In this document: positions 43,435 to 52,206 of the stretch, piece after piece | Position numbering within the stretch: the first letter of the stretch is position 1 | Layout of the letters: every line of letters begins with the position of its first letter | Assembly (NCBI RefSeq): GCF_026017845.1 | Contig: NZ_CP100416.1 | Span: forward strand, 154,722-218,721 | Reading direction: 5' to 3' | DNA: 64,000 bases | Origin: Amycolatopsis mediterranei | Lineage (GTDB): Bacteria > Actinomycetota > Actinomycetes > Mycobacteriales > Pseudonocardiaceae | Translations under genes and position numbers: made by a program | Notes under the pieces: model-generated | Seen by the model: only the letters and a program-made list of their open reading frames with translations | Databases searched by the model: none | Told to the model about the DNA's origin: nothing

Positions 43435-44387
43435 GCCGCCGCCTGCGTCAGGACCTGCTCGACGACGTGGTGCGACGGCAGGATCAGGTCGCGCTCGGTG
43501 TCGGCGTCGATCTTGCCTTCGAGGAGGTCGCAGAAGCGGTCCAGCTGGGTGGCGAGGGGCTCCCGGGCCGTGACGAGCTCCGGGATCTCGATGACCGTCT
43601 GCTGCCGGTAGCCGAGGCCGTCCGGGGTGACGGAGTCGTGCGAGATGTGCCGGTAGATCGTGACGTCCCGGCGCAGCAGGTCGATCTCGATCAGCCGGTC
43701 GAGTTCCGACACCATCAGCGACCGGACCTTCCGCTGCCCCAGCCGCGAGGCCGACACCGTGGCCAGCCCGGTCGGGAACGACAGCACCGTCTCGATGGTG
43801 TCCTCGGCGCCCTCGACCGACTGCGGGTGGAAGTAGCCCGCGCCGGAGGTCACGCGCGACGGCGTCGCGCCGCCGAAGAACTGGATCGCCAGGTCGACGT
43901 CGTGCACCAGCAGGTCCCACGCGACGCCGGTCTTGATGCGCGGCGCGTACGGGCCGTGGCGGCGGGCCATCAGGTGGATCGGCTCCTGCACCAGCGCCCG
44001 CGCGGTCATCACCGCCGGGTTGTAGCGCTCCAGCAGCCCGCACATCAGCGGGATGTCGTTCTTCGCCGACAGCGCGACGATTTCCTGGGACTTCTCGAAG
44101 CTGTTGCAGACCGGCTTCTCGACCAGCATCGGCTTGCCCTGGCGGAAGATCTCCTGCGCCAGGTCGTAGTGCACCTCGGTGGCCGACGCGAGCACCACGG
44201 CGTCCACATCGGACAGTTCGCCGATCTCCGGCGTCCACTGCGTTTCGTACCGCTCGGCGACGGCCTTGCCCGCTTCCTCGCGCGGATCGATCACGCGGAC
44301 CAGGTCGACGCGCTCGTTGCCGGCGAGCACGCGGGCGTGGAGGGAACCCATGTTCCCGGTACCGACCAGAGCGATCCGATGCGTCAT
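43431..44387 (-). CDS. Gfo/Idh/MocA-family oxidoreductase, probable sugar-nucleotide 3-dehydrogenase
   Basis: An NAD(P)-dependent oxidoreductase of 318 residues with the Rossmann motif GTGNMG at 9-14, the family motif EKPV at 90-93 and the catalytic [12 protein letters not shown] segment (Asp158, His162). Paired with a DegT aminotransferase, this family oxidises a sugar hydroxyl, usually C3 of UDP-GlcNAc (GnnA, WbpB/WlbA), before amination. Its start overlaps the aminotransferase stop by four bases, so the pair is coupled. The C3 assignment follows from context, not from residues I can see. Confidence 0.82.
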   Translation of the reverse strand: MTHRIALVGTGNMGSLHARVLAGNERVDLVRVIDPREEAGKAVAERYETQWTPEIGELSDVDAVVLASATEVHYDLAQEIFRQGKPMLVEKPVCNSFEKSQEIVALSAKNDIPLMCGLLERYNPAVMTARALVQEPIHLMARRHGPYAPRIKTGVAWDLLVHDVDLAIQFFGGATPSRVTSGAGYFHPQSVEGAEDTIETVLSFPTGLATVSASRLGQRKVRSLMVSELDRLIEIDLLRRDVTIYRHISHDSVTPDGLGYRQQTVIEIPELVTAREPLATQLDRFCDLLEGKIDADTERDLILPSHHVVEQVLTQAAA

Positions 44388-45490
44388 GCGCCCAGTACCT
44401 CGCGAACGGTTTCGATGATGGTGTCCAGGTCGGACTCGGTCAGGTGCGGGTGCACCGGCAGCGACAGCGCTTGCTCCGAAACGGCGCGAGCCACCGGGAA
44501 GTCCTCGACGCGCGCGCCCGGGATCAGGTCGTGACCCGCGTAGCAGTCGTAGTCGAAGACGATCTTCGGGTAGTAGATGCCGTTGCCGATGCCGCGCTCG
44601 GTCAGCGCCGCGGCGAGCTCGTCGCGCGAAAGGAACGCGTGCGGCCCGACCAGCACCGTGTACTGGTGCCACACGTGCTCGCGGCCCGGCAGCACCTGCG
44701 GGAGGTCGAGGCCCGGCGTGCCCGCGAGGCCTTCCGACAGGCGCTTCGCGTTCGCCTGGCGGGCGGCGGTCAGCTGGTCGAGCTTGGCCAGCTGCGGGAT
44801 GCCGACGGCGGCGTGCAGGTCGGTCATCCGGTAGTTGTGGCCGGCGACCTCGTACTGGTAGCGGGCGCGCATGCCCTGGTTGCGCAGCACGCGCAGCTTG
44901 TCGGCCAGCGCGTCGTCGTCCGTGGTGATGACGCCGCCCTCGGCGGTGGTGATGTTCTTCGTCGCGTACAGCGAGAAGCAGCCGATGCCGAACGAACCGG
45001 CCGGCTTGCCTTCGAACGACGCGCCGACGGCCTGCGCCGAGTCCTCGATCACGTGCAGGCCGCGCTCGGCGGCCAGGGGAGCGAGCTTGCCCATGTCGGC
45101 CGTCTGGCCGTAGAGGTGCACCGGCATGAGGACCTTCGTGCGGTCCGTCACGGTCTTCGCCACGGCGTCGGGGTCGATCGCGAAGTCGTCGCGCCGGATG
45201 TCGGCGAACCGGACGGTGGCGCCGGCCTCGAGGATCGCGTTCAACGTCGCCACGAAGGTGAACGGCGAGGTGATGACCTCGTCGCCCGGCTGCAGGTCGA
45301 GCACCTGGAGCGCGGCGACCAGCGCGGTGGTCCCGTTGTTGACGGCGATCGCGTGCTTGGTCCCGGAGACCGCCGCGAAGGCGTCTTCGAAGCGTTTGAC
45401 CATCGGTCCCTGTGCGATGGCGCCGGAGCGCAGCACCTCGACGACGAGGTCCTCCGCGTCGCGGACGTCGACCACGGTGATGGGGATCAT
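44384..45490 (-). CDS. DegT/DnrJ/EryC1-family sugar aminotransferase (second copy)
   Basis: The 368-residue PLP enzyme has the Schiff-base Lys178 in [26 protein letters not shown] (Asp150) and [21 protein letters not shown]. It belongs to the same superfamily as the enzyme at 36595 but is clearly divergent, so the two are not a recent duplication. With the downstream Gfo/Idh/MocA gene it recreates the GnnB-GnnA or WbpE-WbpB pairing that makes 3-amino-3-deoxy sugars. It diverges from the LpxA-like gene across a 149-bp promoter region, linking the two operons. Confidence 0.88.
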   Translation of the reverse strand: MIPITVVDVRDAEDLVVEVLRSGAIAQGPMVKRFEDAFAAVSGTKHAIAVNNGTTALVAALQVLDLQPGDEVITSPFTFVATLNAILEAGATVRFADIRRDDFAIDPDAVAKTVTDRTKVLMPVHLYGQTADMGKLAPLAAERGLHVIEDSAQAVGASFEGKPAGSFGIGCFSLYATKNITTAEGGVITTDDDALADKLRVLRNQGMRARYQYEVAGHNYRMTDLHAAVGIPQLAKLDQLTAARQANAKRLSEGLAGTPGLDLPQVLPGREHVWHQYTVLVGPHAFLSRDELAAALTERGIGNGIYYPKIVFDYDCYAGHDLIPGARVEDFPVARAVSEQALSLPVHPHLTESDLDTIIETVREVLGA

Positions 45491-45639
45491 GGGCAGTCTC
45501 TCTCGGCAGGCGATTTCGGCGCGTCCGGTACAGTGAGCCGCCGGTTCTGCGCCCGGCTGCCCTGCAACAACGCGGGCCACACGTTACCGGGCGCGACGGC
45601 ACGCCCAGTACCCAGCCGCCGACGAACGGATACCCGCCC

Positions 45640-46359
45640 GTGGCCAACCGCATCCACCCGACCGCCGTCGTCGGCGCAGGCGTCGAGCTCGGCGAGGACA
45701 ACGTCATCGGGCCCTTCGCCGTGCTCGCCGGGCCGGTCCGGATCGGCGACGGGAACTGGATCGGCCCGCACGTGACGATCGGCACGCCCGGCGAGGACCG
45801 CAGCCGCCCCCACCCGGCGGCCTGGGAAGACACCCCGACCGGTGACCCGGACCACGACGGCCACGGCGTCGTCATCGGCAGCCGCAACCGGATCCGCGAG
45901 TACGTGAGTGTCCACCAAGGGACCTGGCGGACAACGACGGTCGGCAGCGACGGCTACTACCTCCGCAACTCCCACATCGCGCACGACTGCCTGGTCGGCG
46001 ACGGCGTCACGATCGCCTCCAACGCCGTCACCGGTGGTCACTGCCACATCTGGGACGGCGCGAACCTGGGCATGGGCGCCATCCTGCACCAGAAGGTCGT
46101 GATCGGGCCGGGCGCGATGATCGGGATGGGCTCGGCGGTGCGGCGCGAGATCGGCGCGTTCACCATCGCCGTCGGCAACCCGGCCCGCGTCACCGGCGTC
46201 AACGTGGTGGGCCTGTCCCGCCGCGGCCTCGACGAGGAGACGATCGAGGCGCTCGGGCCGTGGCTGAAGGGCAAGGAAGGTCTCCCGGACGTCACGCTGC
46301 CCCACGACCTCTCTACCTTGGTAAAGGCGTGGGACGCCCGCCCGCGCGAAGAGCACTAG
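45640..46359 (+). CDS. LpxA-like acyl-carrier-dependent sugar acyltransferase
   Basis: A left-handed beta-helix protein of 239 residues. It shares specific LpxA features: the catalytic histidine motif NSHIAHDC (His115), [39 protein letters not shown] and the helical C-terminal tail. LpxA transfers a 3-hydroxyacyl group from acyl carrier protein to UDP-GlcNAc in lipid A synthesis, which actinobacteria do not perform. The next gene is a carrier protein, so acyl transfer to an amino sugar is likely. The family-typical sequence is complete, though a 30-residue loop (about 50-80) is unusual. Confidence 0.8.
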   Translation: MANRIHPTAVVGAGVELGEDNVIGPFAVLAGPVRIGDGNWIGPHVTIGTPGEDRSRPHPAAWEDTPTGDPDHDGHGVVIGSRNRIREYVSVHQGTWRTTTVGSDGYYLRNSHIAHDCLVGDGVTIASNAVTGGHCHIWDGANLGMGAILHQKVVIGPGAMIGMGSAVRREIGAFTIAVGNPARVTGVNVVGLSRRGLDEETIEALGPWLKGKEGLPDVTLPHDLSTLVKAWDARPREEH

Positions 46360-46372
46360 TAGGAGCTGTCTG

Positions 46373-46645
46373 ATGTCGGCTGAATTGAACGCTCAGGCCG
46401 CGGGGCCGCTTGCCCCCAAGCTGCGCGAGGTCTTCGTCGAGGCGCTGGACCTCGACGGCGGTGTGGACGTCGAGAACCTGAAGTACCGCGACATCGAGGC
46501 GTGGGACTCGGTCGGCCACATGGCGCTGGTCGCGGCCATCGAGGACGAGTTCGACGTCGAGTTCGACACCGACCAGGTCATCGACATGTCGAGCTTCAAG
46601 GTCGCCGTCGACATGGTGACCGAGCTGCAGTCGAAGAATGACTGA
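46373..46645 (+). CDS. Acyl carrier protein
   Basis: The 90-residue acidic helical protein carries the phosphopantetheine attachment site at Ser46 in EAWDSVGHM, in the standard DSxxxM context, followed by a helix with EDEFDVEFDTDQV. It is a dedicated carrier, not the housekeeping AcpP, as it sits 13 bp after an LpxA-like acyltransferase and overlaps a ketoreductase. It should carry the acyl group loaded by the AMP ligase or modified by the ketoreductase. Confidence 0.92.
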   Translation: MSAELNAQAAGPLAPKLREVFVEALDLDGGVDVENLKYRDIEAWDSVGHMALVAAIEDEFDVEFDTDQVIDMSSFKVAVDMVTELQSKND

Positions 46646-47372
46646 TTTGCCGCTGTCCGGTCGCGTCGCGCTCGTCACCGGCGGGACGCGGGGGATCGGC
46701 CTGGCCACCGCCCGCGTTTTGGTGGAGGCGGGCGCGACGGTGGTTCTCACCGGCCGTGACGAGGCTCGCGCCAAGGAAGCGGCTGCCTCGGTGGGCGCCT
46801 CCGGGCTCGCGCTGGACGTCACCGACGCGAAAGCGGTGTCTTCGCTGGTCAGGGGCGTTGCCAAGGAGCACGGCAAGCTGGACATCGTTGTCGCGAACGC
46901 CGGGATCATGGAGGACGCGCTCCTCGGGATGATCAAGGAAGAGCTCGTCGACACGACGCTGAGCACGAACGTCGCCGGCACGCTGCACACCGTCCAGGCC
47001 GCGGCCCGGGCGATGATGCGGAAGAAGACCGGCTCGATCGTCGTGCTCGCTTCGATCGTCGGCGAGTACGGAAGTGCTGGTCAGACCGTGTATGCGGCGT
47101 CGAAGGCGGCGGTGGCGAACATCGCGCGGTCGGCGGCGAAGGAGCTCGGCCGGTCCGGCATCCGCGTCAACGCGGTCGCGCCGGGCGTGATCGAGACCGA
47201 TCTGACCGCGGGCCTGAGCGAAGGCGCGAAGGCCGAAAACTCGAGCCGGACGCCGCTCGGGCGCCTGGGCCGGCCCGAAGAAGTCGCGAACGCGATCCGG
47301 TTCCTGGTGAGCGACGAAGCGTCGTTCATCACCGGTCAGGTGCTGGGGATCGACGGAGGCTTGGTGCTGTGA
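46638..47372 (+). CDS. FabG-like short-chain dehydrogenase (3-oxoacyl-ACP reductase)
   Basis: A 244-residue classical SDR with the cofactor motif TGGTRGIG at 14-21, NAG at 87-89 and the catalytic set Asn111, Ser139, Tyr152 and Lys156 (YAASK). The arginine in GGTRG points to NADPH. Its place directly after a carrier protein gene, which it overlaps by 8 bp, makes 3-oxoacyl-ACP reduction the natural reading, giving a 3-hydroxyacyl group, the type LpxA uses. A sugar substrate cannot be excluded. Confidence 0.88.
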   Translation: MTDLPLSGRVALVTGGTRGIGLATARVLVEAGATVVLTGRDEARAKEAAASVGASGLALDVTDAKAVSSLVRGVAKEHGKLDIVVANAGIMEDALLGMIKEELVDTTLSTNVAGTLHTVQAAARAMMRKKTGSIVVLASIVGEYGSAGQTVYAASKAAVANIARSAAKELGRSGIRVNAVAPGVIETDLTAGLSEGAKAENSSRTPLGRLGRPEEVANAIRFLVSDEASFITGQVLGIDGGLVL

Positions 47373-48763
47373 CGTTGCTGGGTGCGGGAGCTCGGCTGGT
47401 GGACGTGGCCGGGGGCCGCACGCTGGCGGGCGCGGAACTGTCGGCCGAGGTCGGCCGCGCGGGGGAAGCCTTGGCGGCGCTGCCGGCCGGCGTCGTGTTC
47501 GCGCGGATGGCGGTCGACCTGGACAGCGTGCTGACCTACCTGGGCGCGTTCGAGTCCGGACGCGCGATCGCGCTGATCGATCCGGCGCTCGACGCCGACG
47601 TGCTCGCCGGGCTCGTCTCGCGCTTCCGCCCGGCGGCCGTGCTCTCGGCCTCCGGGGACGCGCCTGACGGGTACTTCGTCCGGGGCGACGACTGGGTCCG
47701 CTCTTCGGCCGATGGTGTCGTCCCGCACCCCGACCTCGCCGTCCTGCTCCCGACCAGCGGGTCGACCGGCAACCCGAAGCTCGTCCGGCTGTCGCGCCAG
47801 GCGATCCTCACCAACGCCGACGCCATCGCGCAGGTGCTGCACATCGACGCCGACGAGGTCGCGCCGACCTGCCTGCCGCTGCACTACAGCTACGGCCTGT
47901 CGGTGCTGAACTCGCACCTGGTGCGGGACGCGACCATCGTGATCGAGCCGTCGGGCGTGCTCGGCCGCGGCTTCTGGGACGCGGTGAACACCCACGGCGT
48001 CACGTCGCTTTCGGGCGTCCCCTACCACTACGAAATGCTGCGGCGGCTCAAGTTCGACCCCGCGAAGTACCCGACGCTGCGGACGTTGACGCAGGCCGGC
48101 GGGAAGCTGCGCGACGAGCTGATCGCCGAGTTCAACGACAAGATGGTCGCCGTCGGCGGCCGGATGTACGTCATGTACGGCCAGACCGAGGCGTCGCCGC
48201 GGATGACGACGGTGCCCGCCGAGCGGCTGGCCGAAAAGCTCGGTTCCGCCGGGCCGGCGCTGCCGGGCGGGAAGTTCTCGGTTCGCCGGGACGACGGCTC
48301 GGAGACCACGCACCCGAAAATTGTCGGTGAGGTCGTCTACCGTGGGCCCAACGTGATGATGGGCTATGCGGACGACGAGTCCGGACTGGCCAAGGGCGAC
48401 GAATTCGGCGGCGTGCTGGCCACCGGTGACCTCGGGTACCTCGACCAAGAGGGGTACCTGTTCATCACCGGCCGGCTCAAGCGCATCGGCAAGGTCTTCG
48501 GCAACCGCGTCAGCCTCGACGACCTCGAGCAGGCCGCGCGCACGGCGGCGGTGGGGATCGACGTGGTGGCCGCGGTGGCCGCCGGCGACAAGGTCGTGCT
48601 GTTCGCCGAAGGGGTGGACAAGGACATCTGCAAGGACGCGTCGCGGGCGCTGTCCGAGCGGTTGCACCTGCACGTCAGCGGGTTCGACGTCCGCCCGATC
48701 GACACCGTGCCGCTGCTGGCCAGCGGCAAGATCGACTACCGGTCATTGGAGGCGAAGGTATGA
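47369..48763 (+). CDS. ANL-superfamily AMP ligase (acyl or amino acid activating)
   Basis: The 464-residue adenylating enzyme has the P-loop-like LLPTSGSTGNPK at 126-137, YGQTEA at 270-275, TGDLGYLDQEGYLFITGR (352-369) and the catalytic lysine in ASGKIDY (Lys454). It is about 40 residues shorter at the N-terminus than acyl-CoA synthetases, like the stand-alone ligases that load carrier proteins. It overlaps genes on both sides by four bases, so it probably charges the adjacent carrier. The acid it selects is unknown. Confidence 0.85.
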   Translation: MTLLGAGARLVDVAGGRTLAGAELSAEVGRAGEALAALPAGVVFARMAVDLDSVLTYLGAFESGRAIALIDPALDADVLAGLVSRFRPAAVLSASGDAPDGYFVRGDDWVRSSADGVVPHPDLAVLLPTSGSTGNPKLVRLSRQAILTNADAIAQVLHIDADEVAPTCLPLHYSYGLSVLNSHLVRDATIVIEPSGVLGRGFWDAVNTHGVTSLSGVPYHYEMLRRLKFDPAKYPTLRTLTQAGGKLRDELIAEFNDKMVAVGGRMYVMYGQTEASPRMTTVPAERLAEKLGSAGPALPGGKFSVRRDDGSETTHPKIVGEVVYRGPNVMMGYADDESGLAKGDEFGGVLATGDLGYLDQEGYLFITGRLKRIGKVFGNRVSLDDLEQAARTAAVGIDVVAAVAAGDKVVLFAEGVDKDICKDASRALSERLHLHVSGFDVRPIDTVPLLASGKIDYRSLEAKV

Positions 48764-49812
48764 GCGTGTTCACTCGGTCGACGAGCGACCGGGAGGCCTT
48801 GCTGCTGCCCGAGCTCGTGTCCTTGACCGCCCACCACCGGGCGAACTCCGAGGGGTACGACCGGATTTTGGCCTCGCTGGGGATCGCGCCTTCCGCGTCG
48901 TTCGGCGCGATCGCCGACCTGCCGTGGCTGCCGGTGCGGATGTTCAAGACGCACGACCTCAAGTCGGTCCCGGACAGCGAGGTGTTCAAGACGCTGACGT
49001 CGTCGGGCACCACCGGCGCCGGCGCGTCACGGATCTACCTGGACAAGGAGGCGGCGGCCGCGCAGACCAAGCAGCTGGGCGCGACGCTGCAGGAGGTCCT
49101 CGGCGGCGAGCGGCTGCCGATGCTGATGGTCGACACCATCGGCATCATCAAGAACCGCCGCTCGTTCTCCGCGCGTGGCGCGGGCGTGCTGGGCATGGCG
49201 AACTTCGGCCGGAAGCACACGTACGTGCTCGACGAGAACGACCAGCCGGACGTCGAAGCGGTCAAGAAGTTCCTCGCCGAGTACGGCGACAAGCCGTTCC
49301 TGATCTTCGGCTTCACCTTCATGGTGTGGCTGTATCTCTACGAGGTCGCGCGGGACCACGACCTCGACCTGTCGAACGGCATCCTGATCCACAGCGGTGG
49401 CTGGAAGAAGCTGATCGACCGCGCGGTCGACAACACCGAGTTCCGGCGGCGGTTCAAAGAGGACACCGGGCTCACCCGGATCCACAACTACTACGGGATG
49501 ATCGAGCAGATCGGCACCGTGTTCCTCGAAGGACCGTCCGGGAACTCGCTGTACTGCCCGGACTTCGCCGACGTCGTGATCCGGAACCCGGAGACGTGGG
49601 AAGAACAGCCGGTCGGGGAGCCGGGCGTGATCGAGGTCGTCTCGACGCTGCCGCGGTCCTACCCCGGGCACGTGCTGCTGACCGAAGACCTGGGTGTCTG
49701 CAACGGCATCGACGACGGCGACTGGCCGGGAAAGCACTTCTCCGTGCTCGGGCGGCTGCCGAAGGCCGAGGCCCGCGGCTGTTCGGACACGTTCTCGGGA
49801 GCGGCGGCATGA
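48760..49812 (+). CDS. LuxE-like acyl-protein synthetase
   Basis: The 350-residue protein belongs to the LuxE/PaaK group, with the ATP-binding SSGTTG at 81-86, the family motif ILIHSGGWKK (208-217), NYYGMIEQIGT near 244-254 and VLLTEDLG. In luminous bacteria LuxE activates a fatty acid and hands the acyl group to the LuxC reductase. Here it overlaps luxC-like at 49809 by four bases. No luciferase genes exist in the window, so the aldehyde made is for another purpose. Confidence 0.88.
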   Translation: MSVFTRSTSDREALLLPELVSLTAHHRANSEGYDRILASLGIAPSASFGAIADLPWLPVRMFKTHDLKSVPDSEVFKTLTSSGTTGAGASRIYLDKEAAAAQTKQLGATLQEVLGGERLPMLMVDTIGIIKNRRSFSARGAGVLGMANFGRKHTYVLDENDQPDVEAVKKFLAEYGDKPFLIFGFTFMVWLYLYEVARDHDLDLSNGILIHSGGWKKLIDRAVDNTEFRRRFKEDTGLTRIHNYYGMIEQIGTVFLEGPSGNSLYCPDFADVVIRNPETWEEQPVGEPGVIEVVSTLPRSYPGHVLLTEDLGVCNGIDDGDWPGKHFSVLGRLPKAEARGCSDTFSGAAA

Positions 49813-51053
49813 CGTCCTTGACTCAGCGGTTCCCCACCGCTCCGGCGGTTTCCGTGAACGACTTGGTCGGCGAGCTGCGCGCCGAGCCGCCCGGCGGCCG
49901 GTTGAAGGTCGGCGACCCGCGGATCGTCGAATTCGTCACGAAGTTCGCCCGCAAGCTGCTGGCCCCGGCCACCGCGCGCCGGTTCCCGGAGCTGGCGTCG
50001 CTCGGTTTCTTCCTGCGCAAGGGCGAAATCGCCAAGGCGCTGTCCACACTGGACACTTCGGGCACCGCGCTGCGGTTCCCGCGCGGGCTGGTGTTCCACG
50101 TGCCGCCGGCGAACGTCGACACGATCTTCGTCTACTCGTGGGCGCTGTCCGCGCTGGCGGGCAACCACAACGTCGTGCGGGTCTCGTCGCGTTCGGCGGG
50201 GGCAGCCGAAGCGGTGCTGGAAGCACTGAATGCGGCACTGTCCGAAGTGGACCCCGCGACCGCGGCCGCGATCACGGCCACGCAGCGCATGGTGACCTAC
50301 GACCGCAGCGACGAGGTGAGCGGCGCCCTGTCCCTGGCCGCCGACCTGCGGGTCATCTGGGGCGGCGACGGCTCGGTCGCGGCCCTGCGCCAGTACCCGC
50401 TCGCGCCGCACGCGCGTGACCTGACGTTCCCGGACCGCTCGTCCTTCGCCGTCGCCTCGGTGGCGGGCTGGCAGCGGGCCTCCTCCGAAGAGCGCCGCGC
50501 GGCCGCCGAAGGCTTCTACAACGACTCGTACTGGTTCGACCAGGCCGCCTGCTCGTCCCCGCGCGCGGTGTTCTGGGTCGGCGACGAGCCCGGCGCCCGG
50601 GCCGCGGGGCAGGAGTTCCGGGAGCTGCTGGCGGCCGTGCTGGAGACGAAGCAGCACGTCACCGAGCCCGCGATGGCGGTCCAGAAGCGCGTCTCGGCGT
50701 ACGGCGCGGCGGCCGACGGACTGGTCAAGGAGATCGCGTTCCAGGGCAACGGCCTGGCCACGCTCGAGCTGACCGACCCGGCGGTGCTGCCGCGCGAGTG
50801 GCTCGGCGCCGGCACGTTCGCCAACGCCCGCGTGCCCTCGCTGGCCGACCTGGTGCCGATCGTGCTCCGCAAGGACCAGACGGTCAGCCAGTTCGGCTTC
50901 ACGGCCGAGGAGCTGACGGCGTTCGCGCACGAGCTCGCCGGCCGCGGCGTCGACCGGATCGTGCCGTTCGGGTCCGCCCTGACCTTCTCCGCGGTGTGGG
51001 ACGGCTACGATCTGCTGTCCGAGTTCAGCCGCCTGGTCACGGTGCAGGCCTGA
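49809..51053 (+). CDS. LuxC-like acyl-CoA/acyl-protein reductase
   Basis: A 414-residue member of the LuxC family, with the acyl-accepting Cys248 in YWFDQAACSSPRAVFWV, the nucleotide-binding LVFHVPPANVDTIFVYSWAL and NHNVVRVSSRSAG. LuxC takes an acyl group from LuxE or a thioester and reduces it with NADPH to an aldehyde. Start ATG 49809 overlaps the LuxE stop. The gene is complete and codon usage matches its neighbours. The physiological product may be an aldehyde for sugar or lipid attachment. Confidence 0.88.
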   Translation: MTSLTQRFPTAPAVSVNDLVGELRAEPPGGRLKVGDPRIVEFVTKFARKLLAPATARRFPELASLGFFLRKGEIAKALSTLDTSGTALRFPRGLVFHVPPANVDTIFVYSWALSALAGNHNVVRVSSRSAGAAEAVLEALNAALSEVDPATAAAITATQRMVTYDRSDEVSGALSLAADLRVIWGGDGSVAALRQYPLAPHARDLTFPDRSSFAVASVAGWQRASSEERRAAAEGFYNDSYWFDQAACSSPRAVFWVGDEPGARAAGQEFRELLAAVLETKQHVTEPAMAVQKRVSAYGAAADGLVKEIAFQGNGLATLELTDPAVLPREWLGAGTFANARVPSLADLVPIVLRKDQTVSQFGFTAEELTAFAHELAGRGVDRIVPFGSALTFSAVWDGYDLLSEFSRLVTVQA

Positions 51054-51065
51054 GGAGAGCCGTCG

Positions 51066-52034
51066 ATGACGACAGTTGAGGACCTGCCGGCTGCGGGCAA
51101 GCAGCCGAAGTCCGCACGGGCGAAGATTCTCGACGTCGTCCGGTGGGTGGCGATCCTGCTGGTCATCGGCTTCGCGGCGAAGCAGCTGGCGGCCAACTGG
51201 GGCGAGTTCTGGCACACCCTGCGTGACGTCGCGTGGGAGTCGTCTCTGCTCAGCCTGGTCGCCCTGGTCGCGGCCATCCTGGTGTCGACCTGGGGCTGGC
51301 AGATGATGGTCGACGACCTCGGCGAGCCGATCGGCTACGCCCGCGGCGCGCAGATCTGCCTGGTCGGCTCGCTCGGCAAGTACGTGCCGGGCTCGGTCTG
51401 GGCGTACCTGCTGCAGATGGAGCTGGGCCGCAAGGCGGGCCTGGCCCGCGCCCGCATCTTCACGGGTTCCCTGATCCAGCTCGGCGTGGGCGTGGTGTCG
51501 GCGCTGGTGGTGTCGCTCCTGGCGGCGCCCGCGGTGTTCAGCAACAGCCCGCGCGCGCTGTGGCTGTTCGTGCTCATCCCGCTCGGCCTGGCGATGCTGC
51601 ACCCGAAGATCCTCACCTGGGGCACCTCGCTCGTCCTGCGGATCCTCCGCCGCCCACCGCTGCAGCACCCGCTGGGCTGGCGGGTGATCGGCAAGGTCTT
51701 CGGCGCCTCGACGGCGGCGTGGTGCCTGCAGGGCGTCCACCTCTGGCTGCTGGCCAACTCGGTGGGCACGCCGGGCCTCAGCGGCTTCGTGCTGTGCGTG
51801 GGCGCGATGGCCGTGGCGATGACGGTGGGCACGTTCGCGTTCATCCTCCCCAGCGGCGTCGGCGTCCGCGAGGTGGCCCAGGTCGCGGTCCTGACGGCGA
51901 GCGGCCTGACGGTCGGCCAGGCCACGGCGTTCGCGGTGGCCTCCCGGGTGATGTTCACGGTGGCCGACCTCCTGACGGCGGGCTTCGCGGCGGTCGCGGC
52001 CCGCTCGGTCCGCCCCGCGCCCACCCCCGCCTGA
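51066..52034 (+). CDS. Flippase-like membrane protein (UPF0104/LPG synthase membrane domain family)
   Basis: This 322-residue protein has eight to nine helices and the family motifs LGKYVPGSVWAYLLQMELGRKAGL and FAFILPSGVGVREVAQV. The family covers the membrane part of MprF and AglD-like proteins, several of which move or modify lipid-linked molecules. AGGAGAG precedes the ATG by 7 bases and the gene lies 12 bp after LuxC, so it belongs to the operon. It is a reasonable candidate to transport the operon's lipid-linked product; this is inferred. Confidence 0.82.
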   Translation: MTTVEDLPAAGKQPKSARAKILDVVRWVAILLVIGFAAKQLAANWGEFWHTLRDVAWESSLLSLVALVAAILVSTWGWQMMVDDLGEPIGYARGAQICLVGSLGKYVPGSVWAYLLQMELGRKAGLARARIFTGSLIQLGVGVVSALVVSLLAAPAVFSNSPRALWLFVLIPLGLAMLHPKILTWGTSLVLRILRRPPLQHPLGWRVIGKVFGASTAAWCLQGVHLWLLANSVGTPGLSGFVLCVGAMAVAMTVGTFAFILPSGVGVREVAQVAVLTASGLTVGQATAFAVASRVMFTVADLLTAGFAAVAARSVRPAPTPA

Positions 52035-52206
52035 CCGAGGTTGTCCCCCGGTTGTCCACAGCCCTTACGCACATGTGGACAACTCGGAACGGCTCGCCAG
52101 CGGCGCATGCGATGGCCGGCCGCACCGAGGCCGCCGCGGCGCCGACCAACCGGAGCCACCCGCGCCGAGCCCACCGCGGCGCCGGCCGCACGCGTCGGAG
52201 CCCCCC

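Noticed and set aside
48760..51053. LuxC/LuxE as evidence for bioluminescence
   Set aside because: No luxA or luxB homologue exists in the window; the LLM oxidoreductase at 58242 lies outside the operon and has ordinary actinobacterial LLM features.
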